Shown in pieces: positions 50,627 through 59,937 of a stretch of DNA of 64,000 nt. This stretch comes from Azospirillum rugosum. Lineage in GTDB: Bacteria > Pseudomonadota > Alphaproteobacteria > Azospirillales > Azospirillaceae. The stretch is taken from contig NZ_JAGINP010000005.1 of NCBI RefSeq assembly GCF_017876155.1, forward strand, positions 124,001 through 188,000, given 5' to 3'. The notes under the pieces were generated by a model. The model was not told the origin of the DNA. It made no database searches and was given only the letters and a program-made list of their open reading frames with translations. How positions within the stretch are numbered: the first letter of the stretch is position 1; each line of letters begins with the position of its first letter. The translations under genes and the position numbers were made by a program.

Positions 50627-51850
50627 TCACACCCGGCGGAAGACTAGCGAGGTGTTGATGCCGCCGAAGGCGAAGTTGTTGGACATCAGGTATTCGGTGT
50701 CCAGCGGCCGCGCCGCGCCGGTGACGTAGTCCAGGGGGGCGCAGCGTTCGTCCACCGCGTCCAGGTTCACGGTGGGAACGAAGCGCCCCTCCCGCATCAT
50801 CTCGATGCCCAGCCACGCCTCCAGCGCGCCGCAGGCGCCCAGCGTGTGGCCGAAATAGCTCTTCAGCGAGTGGATGGGCATGCGCTCGCCGAAGACGGCG
50901 TTGGTCGCCTTGGTCTCGGCGATGTCGCCCCACTCCGTGGCCGTGCCGTGGCCGTTGACGAAGCCGATCGCCTCGGGGGCAAGCCCGGCATCCTCCAGCG
51001 CCAGCCGCAGGGCGATCTCCATGGTCTCCGCCTGGGGCTGGGTGACGTGGTTGCCGTCGGAGTTGCTGCCGAAGCCGACCAGCTCCGCGTGGATGCGGGC
51101 GCCGCGGGCGATGGCGCGCTCCCGCTCCTCCAGGATCAGGGTGCAGGCGCCCTCGCCGATCACCAGCCCGTCGCGGTCGCGATCGTAGGGGCGGGGCGAG
51201 CTGTGCGGGCGGTCGTTGCGGGTGGAGGTGGCGAACAGCGTGTCGAAGACGGCCGATTCCGTCACGTCCAGCTCGTCGGCGCCGCCGGCGATCATGACGT
51301 CGGCCTTGCCGAAGCGGATCGCCTCGTAGGCGTAGCCGATCCCCTGGCTGCCCGAGGTGCAGGCGCTGCTGGTCGTGATGATGCGGCCGGTCACGCCGAA
51401 GAACAGGCCGATGTTCACCGCCGCCGTGTGGCTCATCATCTGGATGTAGCTGGTGGCGTTCAGCGTCTTGGACCGCCCCTCCTTCATCAGCTCCGCGAAG
51501 GCGAGGACCGGCGCCGGGCTGCCGAAGGAGGAGCCGTAGGCGATGCCCGTCCGCCCGCCCTTCACCACCGGGTCGTCGGTCAGGCCGGCGTCGGCCAGCG
51601 CGCGTTCGGTGGCGTAGACGGCCATGCGCGACACCGGCCCCATGGTGCGCGTCTTCTTGCGCGGGTAGCGGTCCTCGATGGAGAAGTCCAGGACGGGGGC
51701 GGCGAGGCGGGTGTTGATGCCGTCGAACCGCTCCCACTCCGCCATGGTGCGGACGGCGGTTTCCCCGCGGTCCATGCGGGCGCGGATGGACGGCCAGTCC
51801 TGCCCCAGCGCGGTGACGCCGCCGAATCCCGTGACCACGACCCGGCGCAT
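50627..51850 (-). CDS. apeR: APE beta-ketoacyl-ACP synthase (ApeR-like)
   Basis: A 407-residue FabF-type ketosynthase with the full Cys-His-His triad: TTSSACTSGSQGIGYA, VNGHGTATEWGD and KSYFGHTLGACGALEA. It extends acyl chains by decarboxylative condensation with malonyl-ACP. It is the last gene of the operon, in the apeO-P-Q-R order known from E. coli and Xenorhabdus aryl polyene clusters. ATG 51850 shares one base with the apeQ stop (TGATG). The symbol is assigned from order and family. Confidence 0.88.
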   Translation of the reverse strand: MRRVVVTGFGGVTALGQDWPSIRARMDRGETAVRTMAEWERFDGINTRLAAPVLDFSIEDRYPRKKTRTMGPVSRMAVYATERALADAGLTDDPVVKGGRTGIAYGSSFGSPAPVLAFAELMKEGRSKTLNATSYIQMMSHTAAVNIGLFFGVTGRIITTSSACTSGSQGIGYAYEAIRFGKADVMIAGGADELDVTESAVFDTLFATSTRNDRPHSSPRPYDRDRDGLVIGEGACTLILEERERAIARGARIHAELVGFGSNSDGNHVTQPQAETMEIALRLALEDAGLAPEAIGFVNGHGTATEWGDIAETKATNAVFGERMPIHSLKSYFGHTLGACGALEAWLGIEMMREGRFVPTVNLDAVDERCAPLDYVTGAARPLDTEYLMSNNFAFGGINTSLVFRRV

Positions 51851-52575
51851 CAGACCATGCCCCCGTTGACCGAAATGACCTGGCGGGTGATGTAGCCGGC
51901 CTCGTCGGAGCACAGGAAGGCGACGGCGGCCGCCACCTCCTCCGGCCGGCCGAGGCGGCGCATGGGCACCGCCTTCATCACCTCGTCCATCGGCAGCCCC
52001 TCGACCATGGCCGTGTCGATGACGCCGGGGGCGACGCAGTTGACGGTGATGGCCCGCTTCGCCAGCTCGATCGCCAGCGCCTTGGTGGCGCCGATGATGC
52101 CGGCCTTGGCCGCGCTGTAGTTGACCTGCCCGCGGTTGCCCGCCACGCCCGACACCGACGACAGCGTGACGATGCGCCCGCCCTTGCGGGCGGAGACCAT
52201 GGGCATGACCAGCGGCTTCAGCACGTTGTAGAAGCCGTCCATGTTGGTGCCGAGCACGCTGTCCCAATCCTCGTCCGACATGGCCGGGAAGGCGGCGTCG
52301 CGGGCGATGCCGGCGTTCAGGACGACGCCGTAATACATGCCGTGCGCCTCGATGTCGCCGTCCAGCGCCGCCCGGCAGGCCGCGCGGTCGGCGATGTCGA
52401 AGCCGAGCGTCCGCCCCTGCCCGCCGGCCGCGGCGATGGCGGCCAGCGTGGCCTCGGCCCCGTCCGCGTCGCGCCCGTAATGGACGACGATGGCAAAGCC
52501 GTCGCGGGCCAGCCGTTCGGCGATGGCGCGGCCGATGCCCTTGCTGGCGCCGGTGACGAGTATCGTGCGTGTCAT
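51850..52575 (-). CDS. apeQ: APE 3-oxoacyl-ACP reductase (ApeQ, FabG-like)
   Basis: A 241-residue short-chain dehydrogenase: cofactor motif VTGASKGIGRAIAERLA, NAGIARD, and the catalytic Ser/Tyr/Lys in VTLSSVSGVAGNRGQVNYSA followed by AAKAG. C-terminal SVNGGMV is the standard FabG end. It reduces the beta-keto group in each cycle of polyene extension using NADPH. Start ATG 52575 overlaps the apeP stop by 4 bp (ATGA) and its stop touches the apeR start. Confidence 0.9.
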   Translation of the reverse strand: MTRTILVTGASKGIGRAIAERLARDGFAIVVHYGRDADGAEATLAAIAAAGGQGRTLGFDIADRAACRAALDGDIEAHGMYYGVVLNAGIARDAAFPAMSDEDWDSVLGTNMDGFYNVLKPLVMPMVSARKGGRIVTLSSVSGVAGNRGQVNYSAAKAGIIGATKALAIELAKRAITVNCVAPGVIDTAMVEGLPMDEVMKAVPMRRLGRPEEVAAAVAFLCSDEAGYITRQVISVNGGMV

Positions 52576-53042
52576 GATGAGACTTTAACCCCCTGGCTCG
52601 CCAGCAGCGCCGCCGTGTCGGCCGGTTGGTAGACGGTCAGCTGGGCCTTCGCCGCCTCCCGCCCGTCCGCCACGGCCATGCAGTCGAAAACGCCCATCTC
52701 CCCGTCCCGGTAGACGAGCGCGGCGGTCACCTCCACCCGCGTTCCCTCGGGGAACCAGGAGACGGCAGCCTTGAAGTCCCGCGTGCCGAGCAGCAGGCCG
52801 AGGCGCACCGGCCCGCCGCTCTCCAGCGCCTCCGCGCCGACGAAGGCGCCGCAGGCCTGGGCCATCCACTCGATGGCGACATGGGCGGCCATGCCCCGCC
52901 CGGCCTCGAAGAAGGGGGCGCCGGCGCGCACGGTGAGTGCTGCGACCAGCCGCGTGTCGTCGCGCCCGACGACCTCGTCCAGCAGGATCATCGGCCGTCC
53001 GTGCGGCAGCAGGGCGTCCATCGGGTAGGGACAAGATTTCAC
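52572..53042 (-). CDS. apeP: APE beta-hydroxyacyl-ACP dehydratase (ApeP, hotdog fold)
   Basis: A 156-residue FabZ-like hotdog protein: LLPHGRPMILLDEVVG, then AAHVAIEWMAQACGAFVGAE (central helix) and TRDFKAAVSWFPEGT. It removes water from the hydroxyacyl intermediate to form each trans double bond. Start GTG 53042 overlaps the upstream ketosynthase stop (GTGA); an internal ATG at 53021 would also give a complete domain. Both junctions of the gene are overlapping, in keeping with tight stoichiometry. Confidence 0.87.
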   Translation of the reverse strand: MKSCPYPMDALLPHGRPMILLDEVVGRDDTRLVAALTVRAGAPFFEAGRGMAAHVAIEWMAQACGAFVGAEALESGGPVRLGLLLGTRDFKAAVSWFPEGTRVEVTAALVYRDGEMGVFDCMAVADGREAAKAQLTVYQPADTAALLASQGVKVSS

Positions 53043-54244
53043 GGTCGGCCTCCCCGCCCGAAGACCAGCGCCACGTTGCTGCCGCCGAAGGCGAAGGAGC
53101 TGCTGAGCATCGCCGCCGGCCCCTGCGGGTCGGGCAGCGCCGCGCCCGGCGCCGTCAGGGCGAGCGGCGGAATGGCCGGGTCGGCGACTCCATCCCACAG
53201 GTGCGGCGGCAGGAACCCCGCCGGGTTGTGCGCCCGGTGCAGGGTCAGCCACAGGAAGGCCGCCTCGCAGGCCCCGGCGGCGCCCAGTGTGTGGCCGGTC
53301 ATGCCCTTGGTGGAGCTGCAGGGCGTGTCGGCGCCGAACAGCGCGCTCATCGCCTTGCCCTCCATGGAGTCGTTGAGCGGCGTGCCGGTGCCGTGCAGAT
53401 TGACGTAAGCGATGCCGCGCGGCGCCAGGCCGGCGTCATCAAGCGCCGCCGCCATGGCGGCCAGCGCCCCGCGCCCTTCCGGGTCGGGCGCGCTGACATG
53501 GTGCGCGTCGGAGCTTTCGCCGACGCCGAGCAGGTTCACCTCCGCCGGCTCCCGCGTCATCAGGAAAGCGGCTGCGGCCTCCCCGATGTTGATGCCGTCG
53601 CGGTTGGCGCTGAAGGGGGCGCAAAGCCCGCCCGACACCGCTTCCAAGGAGGCGAAACCGCCCACCGTCATGCGGCACAGCGTGTCAGCCCCGCCCACCA
53701 CGGCGGCGTCGGCCAGCCCGGCGCGGATCAGCCGGCGCGCGGAGCCGAAGACCTTGCCGCTGGAGGAGCAGGCGGTCGCCACCGTGTAGGCCGGCCCGGT
53801 CAGCCCCAGGGCGCGGGCGGCGAAGTCGGCGAGGCCGCCGGTCTCCTGCTGGCGATAATGGAAGCCGGCGGGCCAGGCGCCGTCGCGCTGGAAGGCCGCG
53901 AAGGCCGCTTCCCCCTCCGCGATGCCCGCGGTGCTGGTGCCGAGCACGACGGCGACGCGGTGCCGGCCGAAGCGGCGGGCGGCGTCCTCCACCGCGCCGG
54001 CGATCTGGTCCAGCGCCAGCAGCATCAGGCGGTTGTTGCGGCAGTCCCAGGCCTCCAGCCCGGCGGGAACGGGCGGCAGCGGATCGTTGACCGCACCGAC
54101 ATGGACCGCGCGGCCGGGGATGAAGCCCTCCCGCGCCGCCAGCCCGGCCCGCGTGCCGGTGAAGAGCGCGTCGGCGACCGCGGCGGTGCCCGTGCCGATC
54201 GGCGTGGCGAGCCCCATGGCCGGCAGCCCGAAGCCGGTGCTCAT
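53039..54244 (-). CDS. apeO: APE beta-ketoacyl-ACP synthase (ApeO-like)
   Basis: A 401-residue ketosynthase with the active Cys in TVATACSSSGKV and His residues in NLHGTGTPLNDS and KGMTGHTLGAAG. In characterised aryl polyene systems ApeO is the catalytic ketosynthase that pairs with the chain-length-factor-like ApeC (partial here at the right edge). It lies between the DUF3261 lipoprotein and ApeP genes, overlapping both by 4 bp. Confidence 0.88.
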   Translation of the reverse strand: MSTGFGLPAMGLATPIGTGTAAVADALFTGTRAGLAAREGFIPGRAVHVGAVNDPLPPVPAGLEAWDCRNNRLMLLALDQIAGAVEDAARRFGRHRVAVVLGTSTAGIAEGEAAFAAFQRDGAWPAGFHYRQQETGGLADFAARALGLTGPAYTVATACSSSGKVFGSARRLIRAGLADAAVVGGADTLCRMTVGGFASLEAVSGGLCAPFSANRDGINIGEAAAAFLMTREPAEVNLLGVGESSDAHHVSAPDPEGRGALAAMAAALDDAGLAPRGIAYVNLHGTGTPLNDSMEGKAMSALFGADTPCSSTKGMTGHTLGAAGACEAAFLWLTLHRAHNPAGFLPPHLWDGVADPAIPPLALTAPGAALPDPQGPAAMLSSSFAFGGSNVALVFGRGGRP

Positions 54245-54834
54245 TGGCCCTGCTCCTGCGACTGCACCTCGATCTCGTAGCCCCAGGCGAGGTTCGCGTA
54301 GGTCAGCGTGCCGGTCCAGGGACCGCCCACCGTCCAGCCGTAGCGCGCGCGCAGCAGGTCCTGCCCGTCGGCGCGCACTGTGCGCGACGTGGCGTCGGCT
54401 GCAAGCTCCGCCCCCGCCGGGGCCAGCGCCTTGCGCACCACCGCGTCCGGCCAATAGAGCACGACGAGATCGGCCAGCATGGCGCCGGGCCGCACGCCGT
54501 CGGGCAGCCAGGGCGCCGTCTCCACCTCCACGCCGGCGTCGGTCCAGGTGACGGTCATGGCCCGCCGGCCCAGCGTGTCGAGCCCGACCAGCGTGAAGCG
54601 TTCCGGCGTGACGCTGACGTGCCCCTCGAACACGAAGGTGTCGCCGCCGCGCCGCGCGGTGATGAGCTGGGCCGCCTCCACGCTGCGGCCGAGGTCGGCC
54701 GGGCGCGGCAGGGCGAGGCGCTGCGTCGGCCCGATCATCGGCGCCCGCGCGTCCGGCCCCGTGCCGGGACCGGTGGCGCAGGCGCCGAGCAGGACGGCCA
54801 ATCCCAGGACCGATTTCCGAAAGGCATGAACCAA
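54241..54834 (-). CDS. apeN: APE-associated DUF3261 lipoprotein
   Basis: A 197-residue outer- or inner-membrane lipoprotein: signal peptide with the lipobox LLGAC (Cys about residue 19), then a beta-rich domain (TFVFEGHVSVTPERFTLVGL and AMTVTWTDAGVEVETAPWLP). DUF3261 proteins are regular members of aryl polyene clusters and are thought to help deliver or anchor the pigment lipid; the letter N is assigned by order after apeM. The 48-bp gap to the MMPL gene is one of the few non-overlapping junctions in the operon. Confidence 0.82.
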   Translation of the reverse strand: MVHAFRKSVLGLAVLLGACATGPGTGPDARAPMIGPTQRLALPRPADLGRSVEAAQLITARRGGDTFVFEGHVSVTPERFTLVGLDTLGRRAMTVTWTDAGVEVETAPWLPDGVRPGAMLADLVVLYWPDAVVRKALAPAGAELAADATSRTVRADGQDLLRARYGWTVGGPWTGTLTYANLAWGYEIEVQSQEQGQ

Positions 54835-54882
54835 GACGCGAAGACCCTCTGAAAGACGCGCGATCTTACATCAACTCACGAG

Positions 54883-57234
54883 TTACGCACGCGCTGGTGT
54901 TGTGACCTTCGGCCTCGCGGCAAGCGGTGCCAGCAGGAAGGACAGCGACACGCCCACCAGCATGGTCAGGCCGAAGCTGTGGACGGCCGCCACCTGGCTG
55001 AAGGCCAGAAGCCCGAAGGACAGCAGCGTCGTCAGCGTCGCGAGCCACACCGCGACCATGGTGACCGGCCGCCGGTCCGGTCCGCCCTCCCCCGCCCTGG
55101 AAGCGGGTCCGGATTCGGCGCAGAAGATGCTGTAGTCGACCCCGACGGACAGGATCAGCACCAGCGCCATGGCGTGGAAGAAGGTGAAGCCCTGCCCGGC
55201 CAGCGCCGCCACGGCCGGGGCGATCGCCAGCGCCAGGGACGACGGCAGCATGGTGCGCAGCGCCCCCCTCCAGCCATAGCGCCAGACCAGCACCGGCACC
55301 ATCAGCAGGGCCGACCCGGCGATCAGCAGCATCGCCCGCTCCCGGTACTTGCCCAAGAGCGCGCTGAAGTCGGCGGTGGGATCGACCAACCGCACGCCCT
55401 CCACGCCGGCCAGCGCCGCCCGCACGGCGTCCGGCCGGGTCAGCCCTTGCAAGGCGACGACGTGCAGGCCGGGGCCGAGCACCAGTTCGCCGAGGAAGGG
55501 CACGTCGCCCCGCCCGAGCGCCGCGGCGAGCGTCAGGGGGGCGACCGCCTCCCCGTCCTTCTCCGGCGGTGCCGGCGGCAGGCCGAGCTGTTCGCGCTGG
55601 GCGGCGAGGTACGGCCCCTCCAGCGCGCCGCGCAGCAGGGCGCGGTTCTCCGCCTGCCGCCGGGCGGAGGGCACGAAGGACGCCGGCATCTGATAGCCGG
55701 CGATGGCCCCGTCGCCCTTCAGCGCGGCCAGCGCGCCGGCGATGTCCTCCTCCCGCCGCAGGGCCGCCTCGTCGTCGGACGCGCGGACCAGCAGGAACTG
55801 CGTCGCGGTGGTGGCGCCGATGCGGCGCTGGATCTCCTCCTGCTCCCGCACCAGCTCAGGCGACAGCGATTGCAGCCGGCGCACGTCGTCGTCCACGTGC
55901 AGCCGCGACAGGCCGAGCACCCCGACGAGGCCCAGCGCGACCAGCAGAAGCGCCCGCGCCGGGCGCCAGCGCGCGTCCTCCCAGAAGCGCCACAGGCGGC
56001 CGGCGGCGGCCAGCAGGCCGTCGCCGTGGCGCAGGGGTGCTGAGCGGTCGAGCGCCGGCAGCCACAGCGCCACCGTCAGGAAGGCCGCCAGCAGCCCGAG
56101 AATGGAGAAGGCCGCGATCTGCCGCAGCCCCGGGAATGGTGCCAGCATCAGCGCCATGTAGCCGATCAGCGTGGTCAGCAGCCCCAACTGGATGCCCGGC
56201 AGCACGTGGGCGAGGCGTTCGCGCGGCGTGCCGGCCGTCCGGTCGAACAGGCAGGCGCTGTAGTGCAGGCTGTAGTCCACCGCGACGCCGATCAGGCTGG
56301 TCCCGAACAGAAGCGCGGCCACATGCAGCTCCCCGAACAGGAACAGGCTGCCGGACAGGCCGACACCCAGTCCGACGCCCAGCGCCAGCAGGTTGTGCAG
56401 CAACGGCCCGACCCGCCGGAACACCAGCAGGATCAGCAGCACCGTCCCGCCCAGCGACAGGGTGGACAGCCAGCTGGACTCGCTCAGCGCCGCCTGCGAC
56501 CCGGCCTGCGCGAAGAACACCGCCCCCAGCCGCTTGACCTGGAGGCCGGGCGAGTCCCGCCGCAGCCGCTCCACCGCCGCGTCGAAGGCGCCGATGACGC
56601 GCTCCTGCACGTCCAGCTCGAACGGCTCCCCCGCCAGCAGGGCAGTGACGAGGATCCAGGTGGTGCCGTCCTCCACCACCGTCAGCAGCCCGTCGTCGGG
56701 GGTCAGCTTCGACAGGGGAAAGGGCAGCCCGGTGAAGAAGGACGGCAGCAGCAGGAAGGGGTCGGCGCGCAGCAGGTTGGCGTCGGCCATCCCGAACACG
56801 CCGTAGGCCTGCGACAGGGCGCGCAGCGCGATCTCCTCCCCCCGCCCGGCGAGCAGGAGCGCGCGGTCGCCCTCGCTCAGCAGGCCGCGGCGGTGCGGGA
56901 AGTAGAGGGCGCCCATCGCCTTCATCCGGTCGGCGCCGATCTCGTCCCCAGCGGCGGACACCAGCCCGGTCGCCTTCAGGTCGGCGGACAGGGCCTGCGC
57001 CGCGGCGCGCGCCCGCTCCCGCGAGGTGTCGCCGACCAGCGCCACCACCCGGCGCCCCAGCGCGCGGGACACCGCCTCGTTGGCGCGTTGCAGGACCGGA
57101 TCCTGTTCCTCCCGCGGCAGAAGCGCCAGCAGGTCGGTGCGGAAGGTCAGCCCGTCCTGGATGCGGTGGACGAGGTGGAGGCCGGCCAGCAGGACCAGCG
57201 CCAGCCACGCCCATGCGGCGAGGCGCCGGCTCAT
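54883..57234 (-). CDS. apeM: APE MMPL/RND-type exporter (ApeM)
   Basis: A 783-residue RND/MMPL protein with two similar halves: an N-terminal helix, a periplasmic loop (about residues 30-250), five to six helices (TLSLGGTVLLILLVFRRVGP, FGTSLIGVAVDYSLHYSACL), a second loop and a second helix bundle (LILSVGVDYSIFCAESGPAS). The G-V-D-Y-S motif in each bundle is the MMPL proton-relay element. It probably moves the aryl polyene lipid across the envelope with the LolA-like partner encoded just upstream. ATG 57234 overlaps the apeL stop. Confidence 0.9.
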   Translation of the reverse strand: MSRRLAAWAWLALVLLAGLHLVHRIQDGLTFRTDLLALLPREEQDPVLQRANEAVSRALGRRVVALVGDTSRERARAAAQALSADLKATGLVSAAGDEIGADRMKAMGALYFPHRRGLLSEGDRALLLAGRGEEIALRALSQAYGVFGMADANLLRADPFLLLPSFFTGLPFPLSKLTPDDGLLTVVEDGTTWILVTALLAGEPFELDVQERVIGAFDAAVERLRRDSPGLQVKRLGAVFFAQAGSQAALSESSWLSTLSLGGTVLLILLVFRRVGPLLHNLLALGVGLGVGLSGSLFLFGELHVAALLFGTSLIGVAVDYSLHYSACLFDRTAGTPRERLAHVLPGIQLGLLTTLIGYMALMLAPFPGLRQIAAFSILGLLAAFLTVALWLPALDRSAPLRHGDGLLAAAGRLWRFWEDARWRPARALLLVALGLVGVLGLSRLHVDDDVRRLQSLSPELVREQEEIQRRIGATTATQFLLVRASDDEAALRREEDIAGALAALKGDGAIAGYQMPASFVPSARRQAENRALLRGALEGPYLAAQREQLGLPPAPPEKDGEAVAPLTLAAALGRGDVPFLGELVLGPGLHVVALQGLTRPDAVRAALAGVEGVRLVDPTADFSALLGKYRERAMLLIAGSALLMVPVLVWRYGWRGALRTMLPSSLALAIAPAVAALAGQGFTFFHAMALVLILSVGVDYSIFCAESGPASRAGEGGPDRRPVTMVAVWLATLTTLLSFGLLAFSQVAAVHSFGLTMLVGVSLSFLLAPLAARPKVTTPARA

Positions 57235-57848
57235 GACCGGTCCGCGGCCCCCAGCAACCCGGCCTCGTCCTCCGCCGGCGGCCCCGCGATCAGCTCCTGG
57301 TCGAGGAAACGCAGTATGTCGCTGTCGCCCTCGGGCTTGACGATCTCCACCGCCTCGACGAGGCGGGCGCCGGTCAGCGTGATGCGGCGGATCGGCATGG
57401 CCGGGTCGTCGGCCTTCAGCGGCACCAGCACCATCCGCCAGCCGGCGGGGTCGCTCTCCCGCGTCACGGCGAACAGCCCCTCCAGCGACCGCAGGTCACC
57501 GCCGAGCGCGCCGCCGAGCATGGCGTAGAGCTTCGACAGGAAGGGCAGCTTGGACGCGGGCAGCCGCATGGTTTCCGTCCCGCGCACCTCCTGCACGATG
57601 CCGGACGGGCTCATCACCGTGGTCATGGCGAAGGGCTTGTCCGTCCGCCACAGCAGGCCGCGCCCGGGCACCAGGGTGAAGCGCCCCTCGCTCTTCAGCG
57701 GGTTCTGGAAGCCCTTCAGGTGCCGTTCCTGCACGAAGCGCCCGCGCAGCACCTGCCCCTCGGCCAGGGTCGCGGGTTCCGGCGGCGCGGCCAGGGCGGA
57801 GGGCGCAAAGGCAAGGAAAGCCAGCAGGGCAAGGATGATGCGGGTCAC
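57231..57848 (-). CDS. apeL: APE LolA-like periplasmic carrier (ApeL)
   Basis: A 205-residue exported protein (signal peptide MTRIILALLAFLAFAPSALA, GTG start) with a LolA-type incomplete beta-barrel pattern: RGRFVQERHLKGFQNPLKSE and GRGLLWRTDKPFAMTTVMSP. It should carry a hydrophobic cargo across the periplasm, as LolA does for lipoproteins. GTG 57848 overlaps the thioesterase stop (GTGA). Position next to the MMPL exporter supports pigment transport. Confidence 0.85.
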   Translation of the reverse strand: MTRIILALLAFLAFAPSALAAPPEPATLAEGQVLRGRFVQERHLKGFQNPLKSEGRFTLVPGRGLLWRTDKPFAMTTVMSPSGIVQEVRGTETMRLPASKLPFLSKLYAMLGGALGGDLRSLEGLFAVTRESDPAGWRMVLVPLKADDPAMPIRRITLTGARLVEAVEIVKPEGDSDILRFLDQELIAGPPAEDEAGLLGAADRS

Positions 57849-58252
57849 AGCAGGGCCCTCACCTTCTCGATCAGGATGGGCGGGGATTCGAAGGACAGCT
57901 CGCCGGTCTTGGCGTGCACGGCCAGCTGCACGGTGCGGGCCTTGGTCAGCAGCTCCCCGGTCTTCTCGTCGCGGATGCGGTAGTCGATGCGGATGCGGTT
58001 CTCGTACTCGGCGAGCGTCGCGGTGACGACCACGGTCTGGGCGAAGCGGATGGGCCGCACATACTTCAGCTGCATGTCGACGATGGGCCACATGAAGCCG
58101 GACGCCGCCATGTCCGGGTAGTTGTAGCCGATCCGGTCCAGCAGGGCGCAGCGCGCCTGCTCCAGGTAGCGGGCGTAGTTGCCGTGCCAGACCACCTCCA
58201 TGGGGTCCAGGTCGTAGAACTGGGCCTGGATGGTGACGTCTGCGGAAATCAT
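57845..58252 (-). CDS. apeK: APE acyl-CoA/ACP thioesterase (ApeK, YbgC-like)
   Basis: A 135-residue hotdog thioesterase of the 4-hydroxybenzoyl-CoA/YbgC class: the motif YDLDPMEVVWHGNYARYLEQ holds the catalytic Asp region. It would release or proofread acyl intermediates in polyene synthesis. ATG 58252 overlaps the upstream stop (ATGA) and its own stop overlaps the apeL GTG. Confidence 0.87.
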   Translation of the reverse strand: MISADVTIQAQFYDLDPMEVVWHGNYARYLEQARCALLDRIGYNYPDMAASGFMWPIVDMQLKYVRPIRFAQTVVVTATLAEYENRIRIDYRIRDEKTGELLTKARTVQLAVHAKTGELSFESPPILIEKVRALL

Positions 58253-59937
58253 GAAGCCTTGCTCCCTTCCGGGCGGGCCCAGAAATCGAAGAAGTTGAAC
58301 CACTGGTACGGGTCGGCGAGCGCGTGGTGCTCCAGCCGACCGGCGAAGGCGGCGGCGTAGCCGGCCAGCGCCTCCTCCCGCTTGCCGCGGGGCAGGACGA
58401 CGCGCTCGGCCAGCTTTTCGGCGTCGAGCCGGTGGCGGTCGCCCTCGCGCCGGCAGAACAGCAGGTAGACGGGGCAGTCCAGCAAGGCCGCCAGGATGTA
58501 GGGGCCCTGCGAGAAGGGCGCCGGTTCCCCCAGGAAGGGCACGAGGCTGACGCGCCCCCGGCTCTGCACCGGCACGCGGTCGCCGGCGATGACGACCCAC
58601 TGGCCCTGCTCCACCCGCTCCTTCAGCGCGATGGCGGTCTCCGGCCCGACCTCCGTGACCTGGAGCGTGTTGACCGCGGCCTCCGGGTTCCAGTCGCGCA
58701 GGAGCCGGTTGTAGTTCTCGGCGTGGCGGGTGTGGACCAGCACCAGCAGGCGCCGCCGCGTCGCCGCGTCCAGCACGGCGCGCGACAGGTCGACGTTGCC
58801 GAGATGCGCGACGATGAACAGCGCCCCGCGCTCCCGCCCCGCCGCCTCGCGCAACGCGTCGGTCTCGCCGGGCACCACCACCTCCGGCCCCAGCCGGCCG
58901 GTCCAGCCGGCGAAACTGTCCAGCGCCCGCCCGGCGAAGGACAGGAAGTGGCGGAAACCGTCGCGCCAGGTCGGCCGCCGCCCTTCCCCGCGCGCGGCGA
59001 AGGCGCGCGTCAGGAAGGCGGCCGAGGCGCGGCGCTGCTCCGCCCCCGTCAGGTAGAAGTAGAGGATCACCGGCGCGATGACGGCCAGGCAGGCGCGCCG
59101 CCCCAGCAGACGGTAGGCCGCCGCGCAGAAGCGCAGGCCCCAGCCCATCCCCCGTTCCGCGAGGCCTGCCCAATGGCTGCTGCGGCCGACCCGGCGCGGC
59201 CGGTTCCGCAGGATGCCGGGCAGGCGCAGCAGCATGGAGACGACCAGCCGCGTGTGCATCAGCGAGATGCGGACGTTGTCGCGCAGCAGGTCGAAGTTGG
59301 AGGTGTTGTCCGGCGGGTAGGTGACGCGCACGGGCAGCTCGGCGACCGGCGTGCCGCGCCAGAACAGGCGGACCATCACCTCCGTGTCGAAGTCCATGCG
59401 CCGGCCGATCCGCTCGCCCGAGGCCAGCAGCCGCTCCACCGCCGCCAGCGGGTAGACGCGGAAGCCGCACATGGAATCGCGGATGCGCAGCGACAGCGTC
59501 TCCACCCAGACCCAGACATGGGTGACCCAGCGGCCGATGGCGCGCCCCCGCGGGATGGTCGCGTCGTAGACGGGCACGCCGGTGACCAGCGCGTCCGGGT
59601 TGCGGCGGGCGAGGTCGAGCAGCCCAGGCACGGCGTCCGGGTCGTGCTGCCCGTCCGCGTCGACCTGGGCGGCATGGGTGAAGCCGCCGGCGAGCGCCAT
59701 GCGGAACCCCTCCATCACGGCGCCGCCCTTGCCCTGGTTCAGCTCCAGCCGGCGCACGGTCACGCCGCCCGCCGGGTCGTGCAGGGCGGCGAGCGCGGCG
59801 CGCGCCGGCTCCCCGCTGCCGTCGTCGATGACGAAGACCGGCAGCCCCTGCGCGCGCAGGCCGGCCACCGCCGCGCCCACGGCGCGCCAGTGGTTGTGGC
59901 TCGGCACGATAGCGCAGGGGCGGAAAGGCGCGGTCAC
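58249..59937 (-). CDS. apeJ: APE GT2 glycosyltransferase fused to LpxL-type acyltransferase (ApeJ)
   Basis: A 562-residue two-domain protein. Residues 1 to about 225 are a GT2 glycosyltransferase (CAIVPSHNHWRAVGAAVAGL, FVIDDGSGEP, QVDADGQHDPDAVPGLLDLA); about 270-562 is a lipid A-type (LpxL/HtrB) acyltransferase (FIVAHLGNVDLSRAVLD, with the H-x4-D form as HLGNVD, and later DRVPVQSRGRVSLVPFLGEP). This fusion is typical of aryl polyene clusters and attaches the polyene to a membrane lipid-sugar anchor. GTG 59937 overlaps the preceding stop. Confidence 0.88.
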   Translation of the reverse strand: MTAPFRPCAIVPSHNHWRAVGAAVAGLRAQGLPVFVIDDGSGEPARAALAALHDPAGGVTVRRLELNQGKGGAVMEGFRMALAGGFTHAAQVDADGQHDPDAVPGLLDLARRNPDALVTGVPVYDATIPRGRAIGRWVTHVWVWVETLSLRIRDSMCGFRVYPLAAVERLLASGERIGRRMDFDTEVMVRLFWRGTPVAELPVRVTYPPDNTSNFDLLRDNVRISLMHTRLVVSMLLRLPGILRNRPRRVGRSSHWAGLAERGMGWGLRFCAAAYRLLGRRACLAVIAPVILYFYLTGAEQRRASAAFLTRAFAARGEGRRPTWRDGFRHFLSFAGRALDSFAGWTGRLGPEVVVPGETDALREAAGRERGALFIVAHLGNVDLSRAVLDAATRRRLLVLVHTRHAENYNRLLRDWNPEAAVNTLQVTEVGPETAIALKERVEQGQWVVIAGDRVPVQSRGRVSLVPFLGEPAPFSQGPYILAALLDCPVYLLFCRREGDRHRLDAEKLAERVVLPRGKREEALAGYAAAFAGRLEHHALADPYQWFNFFDFWARPEGSKAS